From NCBI GenBank assembly GCA_029167225.1, contig JARFNK010000010.1, positions 144,902 through 208,901 on the forward strand: a DNA stretch of 64,000 nucleotides, in the 5' to 3' direction. The notes under the pieces are model-generated. The model did no database searches, was not told the origin of the DNA, and was given only the letters and a program-made list of their open reading frames with translations. This stretch comes from Sphingobium arseniciresistens. GTDB lineage: Bacteria > Pseudomonadota > Alphaproteobacteria > Sphingomonadales > Sphingomonadaceae. The translations under genes and the position numbers were made by a program. This document shows positions 50,269-58,897 of the stretch, one piece after another (position 1 is the first letter of the stretch; each line of letters starts with the position of its first letter).

Positions 50269-52632
50269 GTGCCGATGATCGCTAATTGCATACAGAACCG
50301 GCGCGGGACCGTGGCGATGCGATGGGTGAGTGCTGTCACTTTGCTCTGGATGGCCTCACAACCCTGCACGGGGTCTGCGCACCCCCTTCCTGACGGACCT
50401 CCTGCGGCCTTCGCTCCATCAGCCACGGAACGATCCGGCGTCGCTTCAGCCACTGCGGCGCTAGCCCGCTTCGGCTTGCCCACCGACAGGCTCGTGCTGA
50501 GCCTGCGCCCGGATGCCAGCGTAGCGCGCTACCGCGTCCGCATACATGGCGGCCGCATTGAGGCGGAGGGTTCGTCACCCGTCGCGCTGGTGCGCGGCGT
50601 TGTCGCCACTCTGGAACGGCTGGGGCGACTGCACGTCAGTTGGGAAGGTCGGCGCCTGGGCTCTTTGGACAGCCTGCCGGATACCGACAGCGGCAATGTC
50701 ATTTCCCCCTTCCAGCTGCGCGCCTATCTGAACACCTGTACCTACGGCTACACAACGCCTTGGTGGGGCTGGAATCGCTGGCAGGAAGAAATCGACTGGA
50801 TGGCTGCCCACGGCGTCGACACGCCGCTGGCCATGGAAGGCCAGGAATATGTCTGGCGTGCGCTATGGCGCGAGAATGGCCTTAGCGAAACGGACATCGC
50901 AAACGGTCTTTCCGCCGCACCATTCCTGCCATGGCAGCGCATGGGCAACCTTGCGGGCTATCGCGCGCCACTGTCGCCAGGCTGGATCGAGAAGAAGCAC
51001 CAGCTCCAGCTGAACATTCTCGCCCGTATGCGCGCGCTCGGCATGAAGCCCGTGCTGCCTGCCTTCGCAGGCTATGTGCCCGAGGCCTATGCCAAGGCGC
51101 ACCCCGGCGCGAAAATCTACAAGATGCGCGCATGGGAAGGCTTCCCGCCAACCTACTGGCTAGACCCGTCAGACCCACTCTTCGCCCAGCTCGCCGCGCG
51201 CTTCGTGACGCTTTACAACCAGACCTATGGCGAGGGGCAATATTATCTCGCCGATGCCTTTAACGAGATGATCCCGCCGATCGCTGATGACGGCAGCGAT
51301 GCCGCATCGGCCCAATATGGCGATTCCATCGCCAACACCGCGGCCACGCGCGCCGCAGCGCTCCCCCCTTCGGTGCGGGACGCGCGCCTCGCCGCCTATG
51401 GCGAGCGGCTCTATCGATCCGTGACCGCCGCCGCTCCCAAGGCAACTTGGGTCATGCAGGGCTGGCTGTTCGGCGCCGACAAAGCCTTCTGGACACCAGA
51501 GGCGATCGCCGCCTTCCTGAGCCGCGTGCCTGACGACCGGATGCTGATCCTCGACATCGGCAATGACCGTTACCCGGGCATCTGGCAAAAGACCCAGGCG
51601 TTCGACGGCAAGGCATGGACCTACGGCTATGTCCACAATTACGGCGGCAGCAACCCGGTCTATGGCGACCTTGAATTCTACCGGCGGGACATGTCTGCGC
51701 TGCACGCCGACCCTCGCAAAGGGCGTCTGACCGGCTTCGGCCTCTTCCCGGAAGGCTTGCACAGCAACTCGATCGTCTATGATTACGCCTATGATCTCGC
51801 CTGGGGCGAACCCGACCGCCCCCTTTCCGAATGGATCGGCGAACGTGTGAAGGCGCGCTACGGCATTGCCTCTCCCGCGCTGGCGAAGGCATGGGAGCAG
51901 ACCGTGGCCGGCGCGTATCGCACGCGCTACTGGGAACCCCGCTGGTGGCAGCAGCATGCCGGCGCTTACCTCTTCTTCAAGCGACCAATGCCTGACGGCG
52001 TCGATTATCCAGCCGCGCCCGGCGATGCGGCGGAATTGCGAGCCGGCATCCTCGCCCTGCTTGATGCCACGCCTGCCAAGCCGCCGCGTCTTTTGACCTA
52101 CGACATCGTCGACCTGGCCCGGCACTATGCCAGCCTGGAGCTCGACAACCGTCTCAAGGCGACGCTCGCCGCCTACCGCGACGGCAGGTTGGCCGAAGGC
52201 GACCGCAGCCGCGCAGAGATGGCTCATCTCGCGCGCGGTATAGACAGGCTTGCGGGCAACCAGCAGGAAACGCTCGGCTCCTGGATCGCCGACGCGCGCG
52301 CCTATGGCGACACGCCCGCCGAAAAGGCACGCTTCGAAGAGGAAGCCAAGGCGGTCGTCACCCTATGGGGCGGCGAAGGGCATCTTTCGGACTATGCCTC
52401 GCGCGCGTGGCAGGGCCTCTATGCGGGCTACTATCTGCCCCGCTGGCAGGCCTTCATCGACGCCCAGCGCGCAGCCGCCGTGACCGGCACGCCGCTGGAC
52501 AAAGCGGCAACGGACGGAGCGATTCGCGCCTGGGAACTGCAATGGGTCGCGGATGGTCGGCGATGGGCGCGCACGCGTCCCAAGGATCCGTTGAAAATGG
52601 TTCGCATCCTGCTCGAGGAAACCCACCCATGA
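50269..52632 (+). CDS. Alpha-N-acetylglucosaminidase (GH89, NAGLU-like)
   Basis: 787 residues; the GTG at 50269 has GGAG at five bases, and ATG 50275 or 50317 are alternatives. A signal peptide (cut near TGSA) suggests periplasmic export. The catalytic barrel has NTCTYGYTTPWWGWNRWQEE, GQEYVWR and DAFNEM, where E is the acid/base residue of NAGLU. At the position of the human nucleophile (FAESQP) this protein reads GNDRYP, so Asp stands where Glu is expected by my alignment. It removes terminal alpha-linked GlcNAc. Its stop overlaps the NagX start, and the TonB receptor lies upstream. Confidence 0.88.
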   Translation: MPMIANCIQNRRGTVAMRWVSAVTLLWMASQPCTGSAHPLPDGPPAAFAPSATERSGVASATAALARFGLPTDRLVLSLRPDASVARYRVRIHGGRIEAEGSSPVALVRGVVATLERLGRLHVSWEGRRLGSLDSLPDTDSGNVISPFQLRAYLNTCTYGYTTPWWGWNRWQEEIDWMAAHGVDTPLAMEGQEYVWRALWRENGLSETDIANGLSAAPFLPWQRMGNLAGYRAPLSPGWIEKKHQLQLNILARMRALGMKPVLPAFAGYVPEAYAKAHPGAKIYKMRAWEGFPPTYWLDPSDPLFAQLAARFVTLYNQTYGEGQYYLADAFNEMIPPIADDGSDAASAQYGDSIANTAATRAAALPPSVRDARLAAYGERLYRSVTAAAPKATWVMQGWLFGADKAFWTPEAIAAFLSRVPDDRMLILDIGNDRYPGIWQKTQAFDGKAWTYGYVHNYGGSNPVYGDLEFYRRDMSALHADPRKGRLTGFGLFPEGLHSNSIVYDYAYDLAWGEPDRPLSEWIGERVKARYGIASPALAKAWEQTVAGAYRTRYWEPRWWQQHAGAYLFFKRPMPDGVDYPAAPGDAAELRAGILALLDATPAKPPRLLTYDIVDLARHYASLELDNRLKATLAAYRDGRLAEGDRSRAEMAHLARGIDRLAGNQQETLGSWIADARAYGDTPAEKARFEEEAKAVVTLWGGEGHLSDYASRAWQGLYAGYYLPRWQAFIDAQRAAAVTGTPLDKAATDGAIRAWELQWVADGRRWARTRPKDPLKMVRILLEETHP

Positions 52633-53759
52633 GCGCAACAACTGGTCAGCCCCCGCAGCGTTTCCCTTCCCTCGACATATTCCGCGGAGCCACCATTTTC
52701 CTGATGATCCTGGTCAATACCGCCGGTCCAGGCGCTCCGGCATTTCCGGCGCTGGTTCACGCCGATTGGTTCGGTTTCACGCTGGCCGACCTGGTGTTCC
52801 CGTCCTTCCTGTTCGCCATGGGCAATGCGATGAGCTTCTCGCTGCGCAGGCCTGTTGCGGCCGGACCTTACCTGACCCGGCTCTTGCGGCGCGGTGCGAT
52901 CATTTTCACCATCGGCTTCCTGATGTACTGGTATCCCTTCGTCAGGCACGACGCCGATGGCTGGAGCATGGCTCCCTTCGCCCTGACGCGCGTTCCCGGC
53001 GTGTTACAGCGCCTTGCCCTCTGCTACATTCTGGCTGGCCTGCTCGTGCGCTGGCTCGACTGGAAGCCCCTTCTCGCCGTGTGTGCGCTGCTGCTGCTGG
53101 GCTATTGGGCGATCCTGCTGGGCATGAGCCTACCCGGGGAAGCCTTCTCCAAGTTCGGCAACGCAGGCACCCGGCTGGACCTGTTTCTGCTATCCCCGGA
53201 ACATCTTTACAAAAAGGACGGTGGTTTCGATCCGGAAGGGTTCCTTGGAACCCTGCCCGCCACGGTCAACGTATTAGCAGGCTATCTTGCTGGCCTCGCG
53301 ATCCTGCGCGCCGGTTCGCTGGACAAGACGTTGCGCGCAATGGCCGTTATCGGCGCGGCGCTGGCCGTGCTGGGTCTTGCCTGGAATCCATGGTTTCCGA
53401 TCAGCAAGAAGCTCTGGACAGGCTCGTTCGTGCTCCTGACCGTCGGGCTGGACCTCATCCTGCTGGCGACGGCCAGCTGGCTGTTCGAGATAAAAGGCCT
53501 GCATCACGGCAAGCGCTTCTTCACGATCCTCGGGCGCAATCCGCTTGCGATCTATCTTTTCTCCGAACTCTTCGTCATAACCTTGAACATTGTGCAAGTG
53601 CCCGGCTTTGGCGGATTGTACGACTGGATCGGGATTGCCCTGTTCCAGGCTCTCTTCCCGGGTCCGGTCGGCTCGCTGCTCTGTGCTTTCACATACACCA
53701 TGCTTTGCTGGGTCGTTGGTTGGGCGCTCGATAGGAAGAACCTCATACTGAAGGCCTGA
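52629..53759 (+). CDS. nagX: NagX-like acyltransferase (heparan-alpha-glucosaminide N-acetyltransferase/DUF5009 family)
   Basis: 376 residues with about ten membrane helices. The first helix bears SLDIFRGATIFLMILVNTAG, and the active-site segment VHADWFGFTLADLVFPSFLF retains the His-x-Asp/Asn-Trp pattern in which the His of HGSNAT carries the acetyl group. Later motifs are GVLQRLALCYILAG and PLAIYLFSEL. Human HGSNAT transfers acetyl from acetyl-CoA across the membrane to glucosamine; in bacteria NagX occurs in GlcNAc loci. Start ATG 52629 overlaps the GH89 stop (ATGA), so translation is coupled. Confidence 0.88.
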   Translation: MSATTGQPPQRFPSLDIFRGATIFLMILVNTAGPGAPAFPALVHADWFGFTLADLVFPSFLFAMGNAMSFSLRRPVAAGPYLTRLLRRGAIIFTIGFLMYWYPFVRHDADGWSMAPFALTRVPGVLQRLALCYILAGLLVRWLDWKPLLAVCALLLLGYWAILLGMSLPGEAFSKFGNAGTRLDLFLLSPEHLYKKDGGFDPEGFLGTLPATVNVLAGYLAGLAILRAGSLDKTLRAMAVIGAALAVLGLAWNPWFPISKKLWTGSFVLLTVGLDLILLATASWLFEIKGLHHGKRFFTILGRNPLAIYLFSELFVITLNIVQVPGFGGLYDWIGIALFQALFPGPVGSLLCAFTYTMLCWVVGWALDRKNLILKA

Positions 53760-54261
53760 GGTCGATCTCCTCTCTCCCAAGCTGGCGCGATGTGATGGAC
53801 GGCATGCTGGGCGCATTTTCTACGACAAAGACTGAGCTGTCTCCTTTCCGGCGGACCATCGAGTATGATGGGAAGCCCCAGCTTCCGAAAGCGCGCAGGC
53901 GGCGAAGATACTCGAGACCTTGCACAGGAGTTTTTCCTCAAGCTGCTCTGCGCGGGCTGGCGGAGCAGATGGAGAACCTGCAAGCCTCTCTGATCCGATG
54001 CGGGCGCCCCTCTCATCGGGCCGTGCGCGTCGGAAGGCGTCAGCGCACCGAGCGGTTCTCCTTGAGGAGACCATTGGTAAAGGGGGGCTCAACCTGTCGG
54101 ACGCGGCCGGGCATCCATCCGCGGCCACAGCCTCTGACCACCGCACGCCCCGGTCCGACCCTTCATCGAGGAGTTGATTTCTCGCGTCATCAACTCTTTG
54201 GCGGCTGCAGCAAAACAAGTTTGTCGGAACATGAGCGCAGCTTGGTCCGGCAGCAGGATCA
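53760..54261. other. 500-base gap with no supported gene
   Basis: Open frames exist on both strands, including a 158-codon frame at 53792-54268, but all have an Arg/Pro/Ser-rich, non-coding look and none has a family. Some of the DNA may be decayed insertion sequence. Terminators of nagX and the promoter of the LysR gene should lie here. Confidence 0.5.
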
Positions 54262-54276
54262 GTGTTAAGCAACGAC

Positions 54277-55185
54277 ATGCTCACCTTGCGCCAAATTGAA
54301 ATATTCCGCGCGATCATGATCACCAAGACCGTCAGCGCGGCTGCGCAGATGCTGGGCACGTCGCAGCCTGGCCTCAGCCGTATGATCGGGCATATGGAGG
54401 ACAAGCTGCGCTTCCGCCTGTTCGATCGCACGCGGGGGCGGCTGGTGCCGACGCACGAAGCGCGCGTCCTGTTCGATGAGGTCGAGCATGTCTATAAGGG
54501 CTTTGAAGACCTTGCCCACATCATCAAGCGGTTGGCGAAGGGCGATGACCGGACCTTTCGCGTAGGCGCCTCGCCATCGCTTGGTCACTCGGTGGTCCCG
54601 CAGATGCTGGCGCGACTGACGGCGAATTATCCGGGCCTTACGATCCAGTTCGATATTCTCTCCGTGGAGCAGGCGGCCGATTATCTGGCGCTTCAGCGCG
54701 GCGACTATGCGCTGACCGTATTTCCGATCGACCATCCCAATGTTCTGTCCAGCCGGATCGGCAGCGGGCGCATGGTCTGCGCGGTGCCGGCCAACCATCC
54801 GCTCGCCGCCCGCACACGGATCGGCATCGCCGATATTGTCGGGGAACAGCTGCAGTCCTTCCGTCCCGAAACACCGCACGGCCGTATCATCGCAGACATG
54901 TTCGCCCGCGCCGGGGCGGCGCTGGAGGTGGCGACCTATATCCGTTTCGCGGAAACGGCGGTCGCCTTCGTTGCTAATGGCATGGGCATAGCGCTGGTCG
55001 ACAGCTTTACCGCGATGCAGGCGCATGCGGAGACCGTACGGTTCCTGGAATTCGATGATCCCGGCACGCTTCCGATCTATATTAACCGCAATCTCGACTC
55101 ACCCCGGGCCATCATCGGTGAAACCTTCGAGGAGATCGCGCGGACTGTGCTGCTGAACATACCCCGACCCAAGGCTATAACATAA
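54277..55185 (+). CDS. LysR-family transcriptional regulator of the quinate/shikimate locus
   Basis: 302 residues from ATG 54277 (MLTLRQIEIFRAIMITKTVS); GTG 54262 would add five residues. The N-terminal winged helix has VSAAAQMLGTSQPGLSRMIG and RLVPTHEARVLFDEV, and the C-terminal part is the substrate-binding domain (FRVGASPSLGHSVVPQMLAR, VEQAADYLALQRGDYALTVF, VAFVANGMGIALVDSFTAMQ). It is in front of the transporter and shikimate genes in the same orientation and probably activates them with quinate, shikimate or protocatechuate as inducer. No operator was identified. Confidence 0.9.
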   Translation: MLTLRQIEIFRAIMITKTVSAAAQMLGTSQPGLSRMIGHMEDKLRFRLFDRTRGRLVPTHEARVLFDEVEHVYKGFEDLAHIIKRLAKGDDRTFRVGASPSLGHSVVPQMLARLTANYPGLTIQFDILSVEQAADYLALQRGDYALTVFPIDHPNVLSSRIGSGRMVCAVPANHPLAARTRIGIADIVGEQLQSFRPETPHGRIIADMFARAGAALEVATYIRFAETAVAFVANGMGIALVDSFTAMQAHAETVRFLEFDDPGTLPIYINRNLDSPRAIIGETFEEIARTVLLNIPRPKAIT

Positions 55186-55326
55186 AGGCATCGATAAGAT
55201 TGTCTCGCTGGGTGGAATGTGAGGAAGGTTCACATAATGCTCCGTCGATCCGCAGAATAGACCGAACATGGCACCGGGTATATCGGGTTGGGGCATGGCC
55301 CCAGGAGAGATTGAAAGGCAGTTTCC

Positions 55327-56679
55327 ATGGCCAGCTATTCATCGAGCGGAACCGTGTCGGTCCGTCCCTATGTCACCGTAGATGACTCAGCAACGCCGCC
55401 ATCCGACAGTCATTGGACGGCGCGGCAGCTATTGGTCGTGGGGATCTGCTTCGTGCTCAACATGCTGGACGGCATGGACGTGCTGATCCTGTCCTATATC
55501 GCTCCTGCACTGTCTGCCGACTGGCAGGTAAGCCCGGAAAGCCTGGGCGTAGTGTTCAGCGCCGGTCTGGCCGGCATGGCGGCCGGCGGACTGCTGATCG
55601 CACCGCTGGCTGATCGATATGGGCGGCGCAAGCTGATCCTCGCCTCGCTCATCATGATGGCGGCGGCCATGTTCGGATCGAGCATCGCCACGTCCATTCC
55701 CGAACTCATCGCCTCCCGTTTCGTCGTGGGCATCGGCATCGGCACCGTGCTGGCCAGCATGGCTGCGCTGACGGCCGAATATGCGCCGGAAAAGCACCGG
55801 ACCTTTGCGGTCGGCTTCCTTCAGGCGGGGTATCCGGTGGGCGCGACCCTGACCGGTTTTGTCGTCGCCAGCCACGTATCGACCCATAGCTGGCAAGCCA
55901 TGCTGTTCGGTGCCGCGCTGCTCTGCGCCGCCGCCGTCCCCGTCGTCTGGCTGATCCTGCCGGAGTCCATCGCCTTCCTGCTGACCCGGCAGCCCAAAGG
56001 GGCGCTGCAGAAAGCCAACCGGCTGCTCGCCTCCATCCGGCAGCCGCAGCGTGATTCCCTGCCTCCGCTTGCGGCCAGCGAGAGCCGCCATGCGGGCGTG
56101 CGCGGTCTGCTGAGCGAGGGCCGGGCGATGAGCACGATCCTGCTTTGGCTGGCGATCATCTTTAGCTTCATGACCCTGTATTTCGTGATCAGCTGGATTC
56201 CGAAGCTCGCGGTGGAAGCCGGCCTGCCGACCTCCCAGGCGATTTACGCTGGTGCGATCTACAATGTGGGCGCCTTTGTCGGCACCTCCTCAATCGGTCT
56301 GGTTGCCATGCGTTTCGACCTGCGGCGGTTGATCTTCGTTTACATGGCGCTGGCGGCCGCAGCGCTCGTGATGTTCGGCTCGGTTGCGATGCCTCTCGCC
56401 GCGACCTTGGCAACGGCATTCCTGATCGGCGTTTTCGTGCAAGGCGGCTTCAACGGCTGCTACCCGCTCGCCGCCAGCCTTTATCCGCCGGAGGCACGCG
56501 GCACGGGCATCGGCTGGGCCATGGGCGTCGGTCGCATCGGCGCGGTCGTCGGCCCGATGCTTGGCGGCTTCCTGCTTGCGGCCAAGGTTTCGCTGCCGGT
56601 GATCTTCGGCATCTTCGCCGTGCCGGTCGTACTTGCCGGCATGTGTGTTTCGCTGATCCGTCTGCCCAAGGCGGCCTGA
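55327..56679 (+). CDS. MFS transporter, aromatic acid:H+ symporter (AAHS) type
   Basis: 450 residues with twelve predicted membrane helices. The first helix carries LNMLDGMDVLILSYIAPALS, where D-G-x-D is the AAHS signature, motif A is ADRYGRRKLILA (with GRRK), and IGIGTVLASMAALTAEYAPE fits motif B/C. Relatives (PcaK, BenK, ShiA-like) import 4-hydroxybenzoate, protocatechuate, quinate or shikimate with protons. Place between LysR and shikimate dehydrogenase points to quinate/shikimate or dehydroshikimate. Confidence 0.88.
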   Translation: MASYSSSGTVSVRPYVTVDDSATPPSDSHWTARQLLVVGICFVLNMLDGMDVLILSYIAPALSADWQVSPESLGVVFSAGLAGMAAGGLLIAPLADRYGRRKLILASLIMMAAAMFGSSIATSIPELIASRFVVGIGIGTVLASMAALTAEYAPEKHRTFAVGFLQAGYPVGATLTGFVVASHVSTHSWQAMLFGAALLCAAAVPVVWLILPESIAFLLTRQPKGALQKANRLLASIRQPQRDSLPPLAASESRHAGVRGLLSEGRAMSTILLWLAIIFSFMTLYFVISWIPKLAVEAGLPTSQAIYAGAIYNVGAFVGTSSIGLVAMRFDLRRLIFVYMALAAAALVMFGSVAMPLAATLATAFLIGVFVQGGFNGCYPLAASLYPPEARGTGIGWAMGVGRIGAVVGPMLGGFLLAAKVSLPVIFGIFAVPVVLAGMCVSLIRLPKAA

Positions 56680-56705
56680 TCCAGTCGGTATCGAAGGATA
56701 TTGCC

Positions 56706-57602
56706 ATGACTGCCATACGCATCGTTGATGCGGGTTCCTTTCGCGCGTCCGTGCTCTGCGGCCTGATCGGTCAAGGGATCAGCGGGTCGCGCAGCCCTGA
56801 AATTCATGAAAGGGAAGCGCGCGCTCTAGGCATCCCGATGGTCTACCGCATCCTTGATGCCGACGTGTTGGGCTATGATGCCGACGGGCTCGCGCAATTG
56901 CTCGATCAGCTGGCAGCAATGGGTTTTGACGGTGTCAACGTCACCCACCCCTTCAAGCAGGCGGTACTGCCCCTCCTCGACGGCCTGTCGGACGCGGCGA
57001 GCGCGCTTGGCGCGGTGAACACCATCCTGTTCCGCGACGGTCGCCGCCATGGCGACAATACAGACTGGTCGGGCTACCGCGCGCATTTTCTCGCCGGCCT
57101 TGGCGATCGTCCGCGCACTCGGGTCGCCTTGATCGGCGCGGGCGGCGCGGCGGCGGCGGTTGGCTACGCCCATTGCGACTTGGGCGCACAAAGCCTCGCA
57201 ATATTCGACCCCGCGCCTGAGCGGGCCTATGCCCTGGCGCAGCGGCTCGGCGCCCTCTTTCCCAAAGTGCAGATGCGTGTTGCCGCTACCGCAGCAGAGG
57301 CGCTGGCAGGCGCGGAGGGCGTTGTTCAGGCCTCTCCCATCGGCATGCTGAGCCATCCTGGCCTGCCATTCCCTCCCCAGTTGCTGGAGCCGGCCATGTG
57401 GGTGTCGGACATCATCTATTTCCCGCTGGAAACCGAATTGCTCAAGGCCGCCGCCACGAAAGGCTGCGCGACGCTGAACGGGGGCGGCATGGTGGTGATG
57501 CAGGCAGCCCAGGCCTTTGCCCTCTTCACCGGCAACGAAGCCGAGCGCGACCGCATGCTCGCCGAGTTCGCGGTCTCCAGCGCACGAAAGGCTGCACCAT
57601 GA
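56706..57602 (+). CDS. Shikimate/quinate dehydrogenase family protein
   Basis: 298 residues from ATG 56706 (AAGGA upstream). The N-terminal catalytic domain has LIGQGISGSRSPEIHE, NVTHPFKQAVLPLLD (catalytic Lys) and AVNTILFRDGRRHGDNTDWS (catalytic Asp). The Rossmann domain has ALIGAGGAAAAVGYAHCDLG, and the C-terminal part ends with MVVMQAAQAFALF (substrate site). It interconverts shikimate or quinate with dehydroshikimate or dehydroquinate. In this catabolic locus it probably oxidises quinate/shikimate (a second, biosynthetic AroE would be elsewhere). Stop overlaps the porin ATG (ATGA). Confidence 0.9.
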   Translation: MTAIRIVDAGSFRASVLCGLIGQGISGSRSPEIHEREARALGIPMVYRILDADVLGYDADGLAQLLDQLAAMGFDGVNVTHPFKQAVLPLLDGLSDAASALGAVNTILFRDGRRHGDNTDWSGYRAHFLAGLGDRPRTRVALIGAGGAAAAVGYAHCDLGAQSLAIFDPAPERAYALAQRLGALFPKVQMRVAATAAEALAGAEGVVQASPIGMLSHPGLPFPPQLLEPAMWVSDIIYFPLETELLKAAATKGCATLNGGGMVVMQAAQAFALFTGNEAERDRMLAEFAVSSARKAAP

Positions 57603-58897
57603 TAGCCGACAGCCCGCCTGCCATCATCATTCCCGCCCCGCAGCCTGCCGCTGCCGAGCAGAAGACTGGCCCCGCCACGATCTCTGCCGTGCCTTCATCT
57701 GAACCGTCGAAAAAGCCAGGCTGGCGGACGAGGCTGAAGCAGAAAGGCATAGACCTGACCTTCTCCTACGCCTCCGAGAGCGCGGCGACGGTAACCGGCG
57801 GCCGCGACAGCGGTTCAGCATATACGCAGCAGTTGCTCGCGTCCGCGGTGGTCGACACCGGCAAGGCGCTCGGACTGGAAGGCGGCAAATTCATCGCAAC
57901 GTTCATCCACCGCAAGGGCAAGGACTTGACCGCGACGCGGATCGGCAATCTGTTCGAAGTGCAGGAATTGTTCGGCGGCGGCCAGGATCTTCGCCCGGCG
58001 GAACTCAGCTATGAGCAAAAGCTCAATGGCGGCAAGACCGCGCTCAAGATAGGCCTTTATCATACGGGTGACGATTTCGCGACGCTGCCCAGCGGGTGCC
58101 AGTTCCAGAATTTCGCCTTCTGCCCTCGCCCAACGACGCTCTTCTACAATAGCGGCTTTTCCGGCTTTCCTATCCCGCGTTGGGGACTGAGGGCCAAACA
58201 GCAGATCGGCAAGGGGCTGACGGTCACCGTTGCAGCGTTCGAAGTGAATGCCATCCGTGCCCAGACGGGCAATGGGTGGAGACTTGCGCCCCGCTTCGAC
58301 TCCTTCGTGGTCCCTGTCGAACTGGGCTGGCAATTCGGACAGCAACCAGATGGCCTGCCCGGACTGGTCCGTGTCGGCGGGCTGATCGACACGACCGATC
58401 GCGCCGATGTCCGTGACGATGCAAATGGCGATCGTTATGTGCTGTCCGGCCTGTCACCCGCCATGCGGCAGGAACGGTGGAGCGCCTGGATCATGGCGGA
58501 AAAGATGATCACTCGCTTTGGTCCGGGGGATCGCGGCCTCAGCCTGTTCGGCACCCTCACCATGTCCGACCTGCATACGGCCCGCGTACCGATCTTCGCC
58601 AGCGGCGGTTTCATCGCCCGCGGGCTGTGGGACCGTCGGCCAAAGGACAATTTCGGCCTGGGCCTCGTCTATGCTCGGGTCAATCCGCGCATCACCGACC
58701 GGCAGGGCGATCAGCTCTCACTGGGGCAGGATGTCGCGGTTCAGACCTACGAAATGAGTGGCGAGGTTTTCTATGGCTGGCAGGCCGCGCGGCAATTGCT
58801 GGTACGGCCCAACCTGCAATATATCCACCGCGTCGGCGCGACCGACCGCTATGCTGACTCGCTGGTTGCAGGCTGCACCATCAAGGTTGTCCTATAG
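57599..58897 (+). CDS. OprB-type carbohydrate porin without visible signal peptide
   Basis: 432 residues. The barrel region matches the OprB family: LKQKGIDLTFSYASESAATV (the mature start of many members), VQELFGGGQDLRPAELSYEQ, KTALKIGLYHTGDDFA, and the final strand VAGCTIKVVL. But the first ~45 residues (MIADSPPAIIIPAPQPAAAE ... KKPGW) are Pro/Ala-rich and lack the hydrophobic core of a signal peptide, and no start farther upstream in this frame helps, because it overlaps the shikimate dehydrogenase gene. Outer-membrane export is therefore uncertain. Stop (58895-58897) overlaps the convergent QuiC-like gene by six bases. Confidence 0.75.
   Translation: MIADSPPAIIIPAPQPAAAEQKTGPATISAVPSSEPSKKPGWRTRLKQKGIDLTFSYASESAATVTGGRDSGSAYTQQLLASAVVDTGKALGLEGGKFIATFIHRKGKDLTATRIGNLFEVQELFGGGQDLRPAELSYEQKLNGGKTALKIGLYHTGDDFATLPSGCQFQNFAFCPRPTTLFYNSGFSGFPIPRWGLRAKQQIGKGLTVTVAAFEVNAIRAQTGNGWRLAPRFDSFVVPVELGWQFGQQPDGLPGLVRVGGLIDTTDRADVRDDANGDRYVLSGLSPAMRQERWSAWIMAEKMITRFGPGDRGLSLFGTLTMSDLHTARVPIFASGGFIARGLWDRRPKDNFGLGLVYARVNPRITDRQGDQLSLGQDVAVQTYEMSGEVFYGWQAARQLLVRPNLQYIHRVGATDRYADSLVAGCTIKVVL

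Noticed and set aside
53792-54268. 158-codon frame in the gap after nagX
   Set aside because: Arg/Pro/Ser-rich, no ribosome site or family, and rival frames on the other strand.
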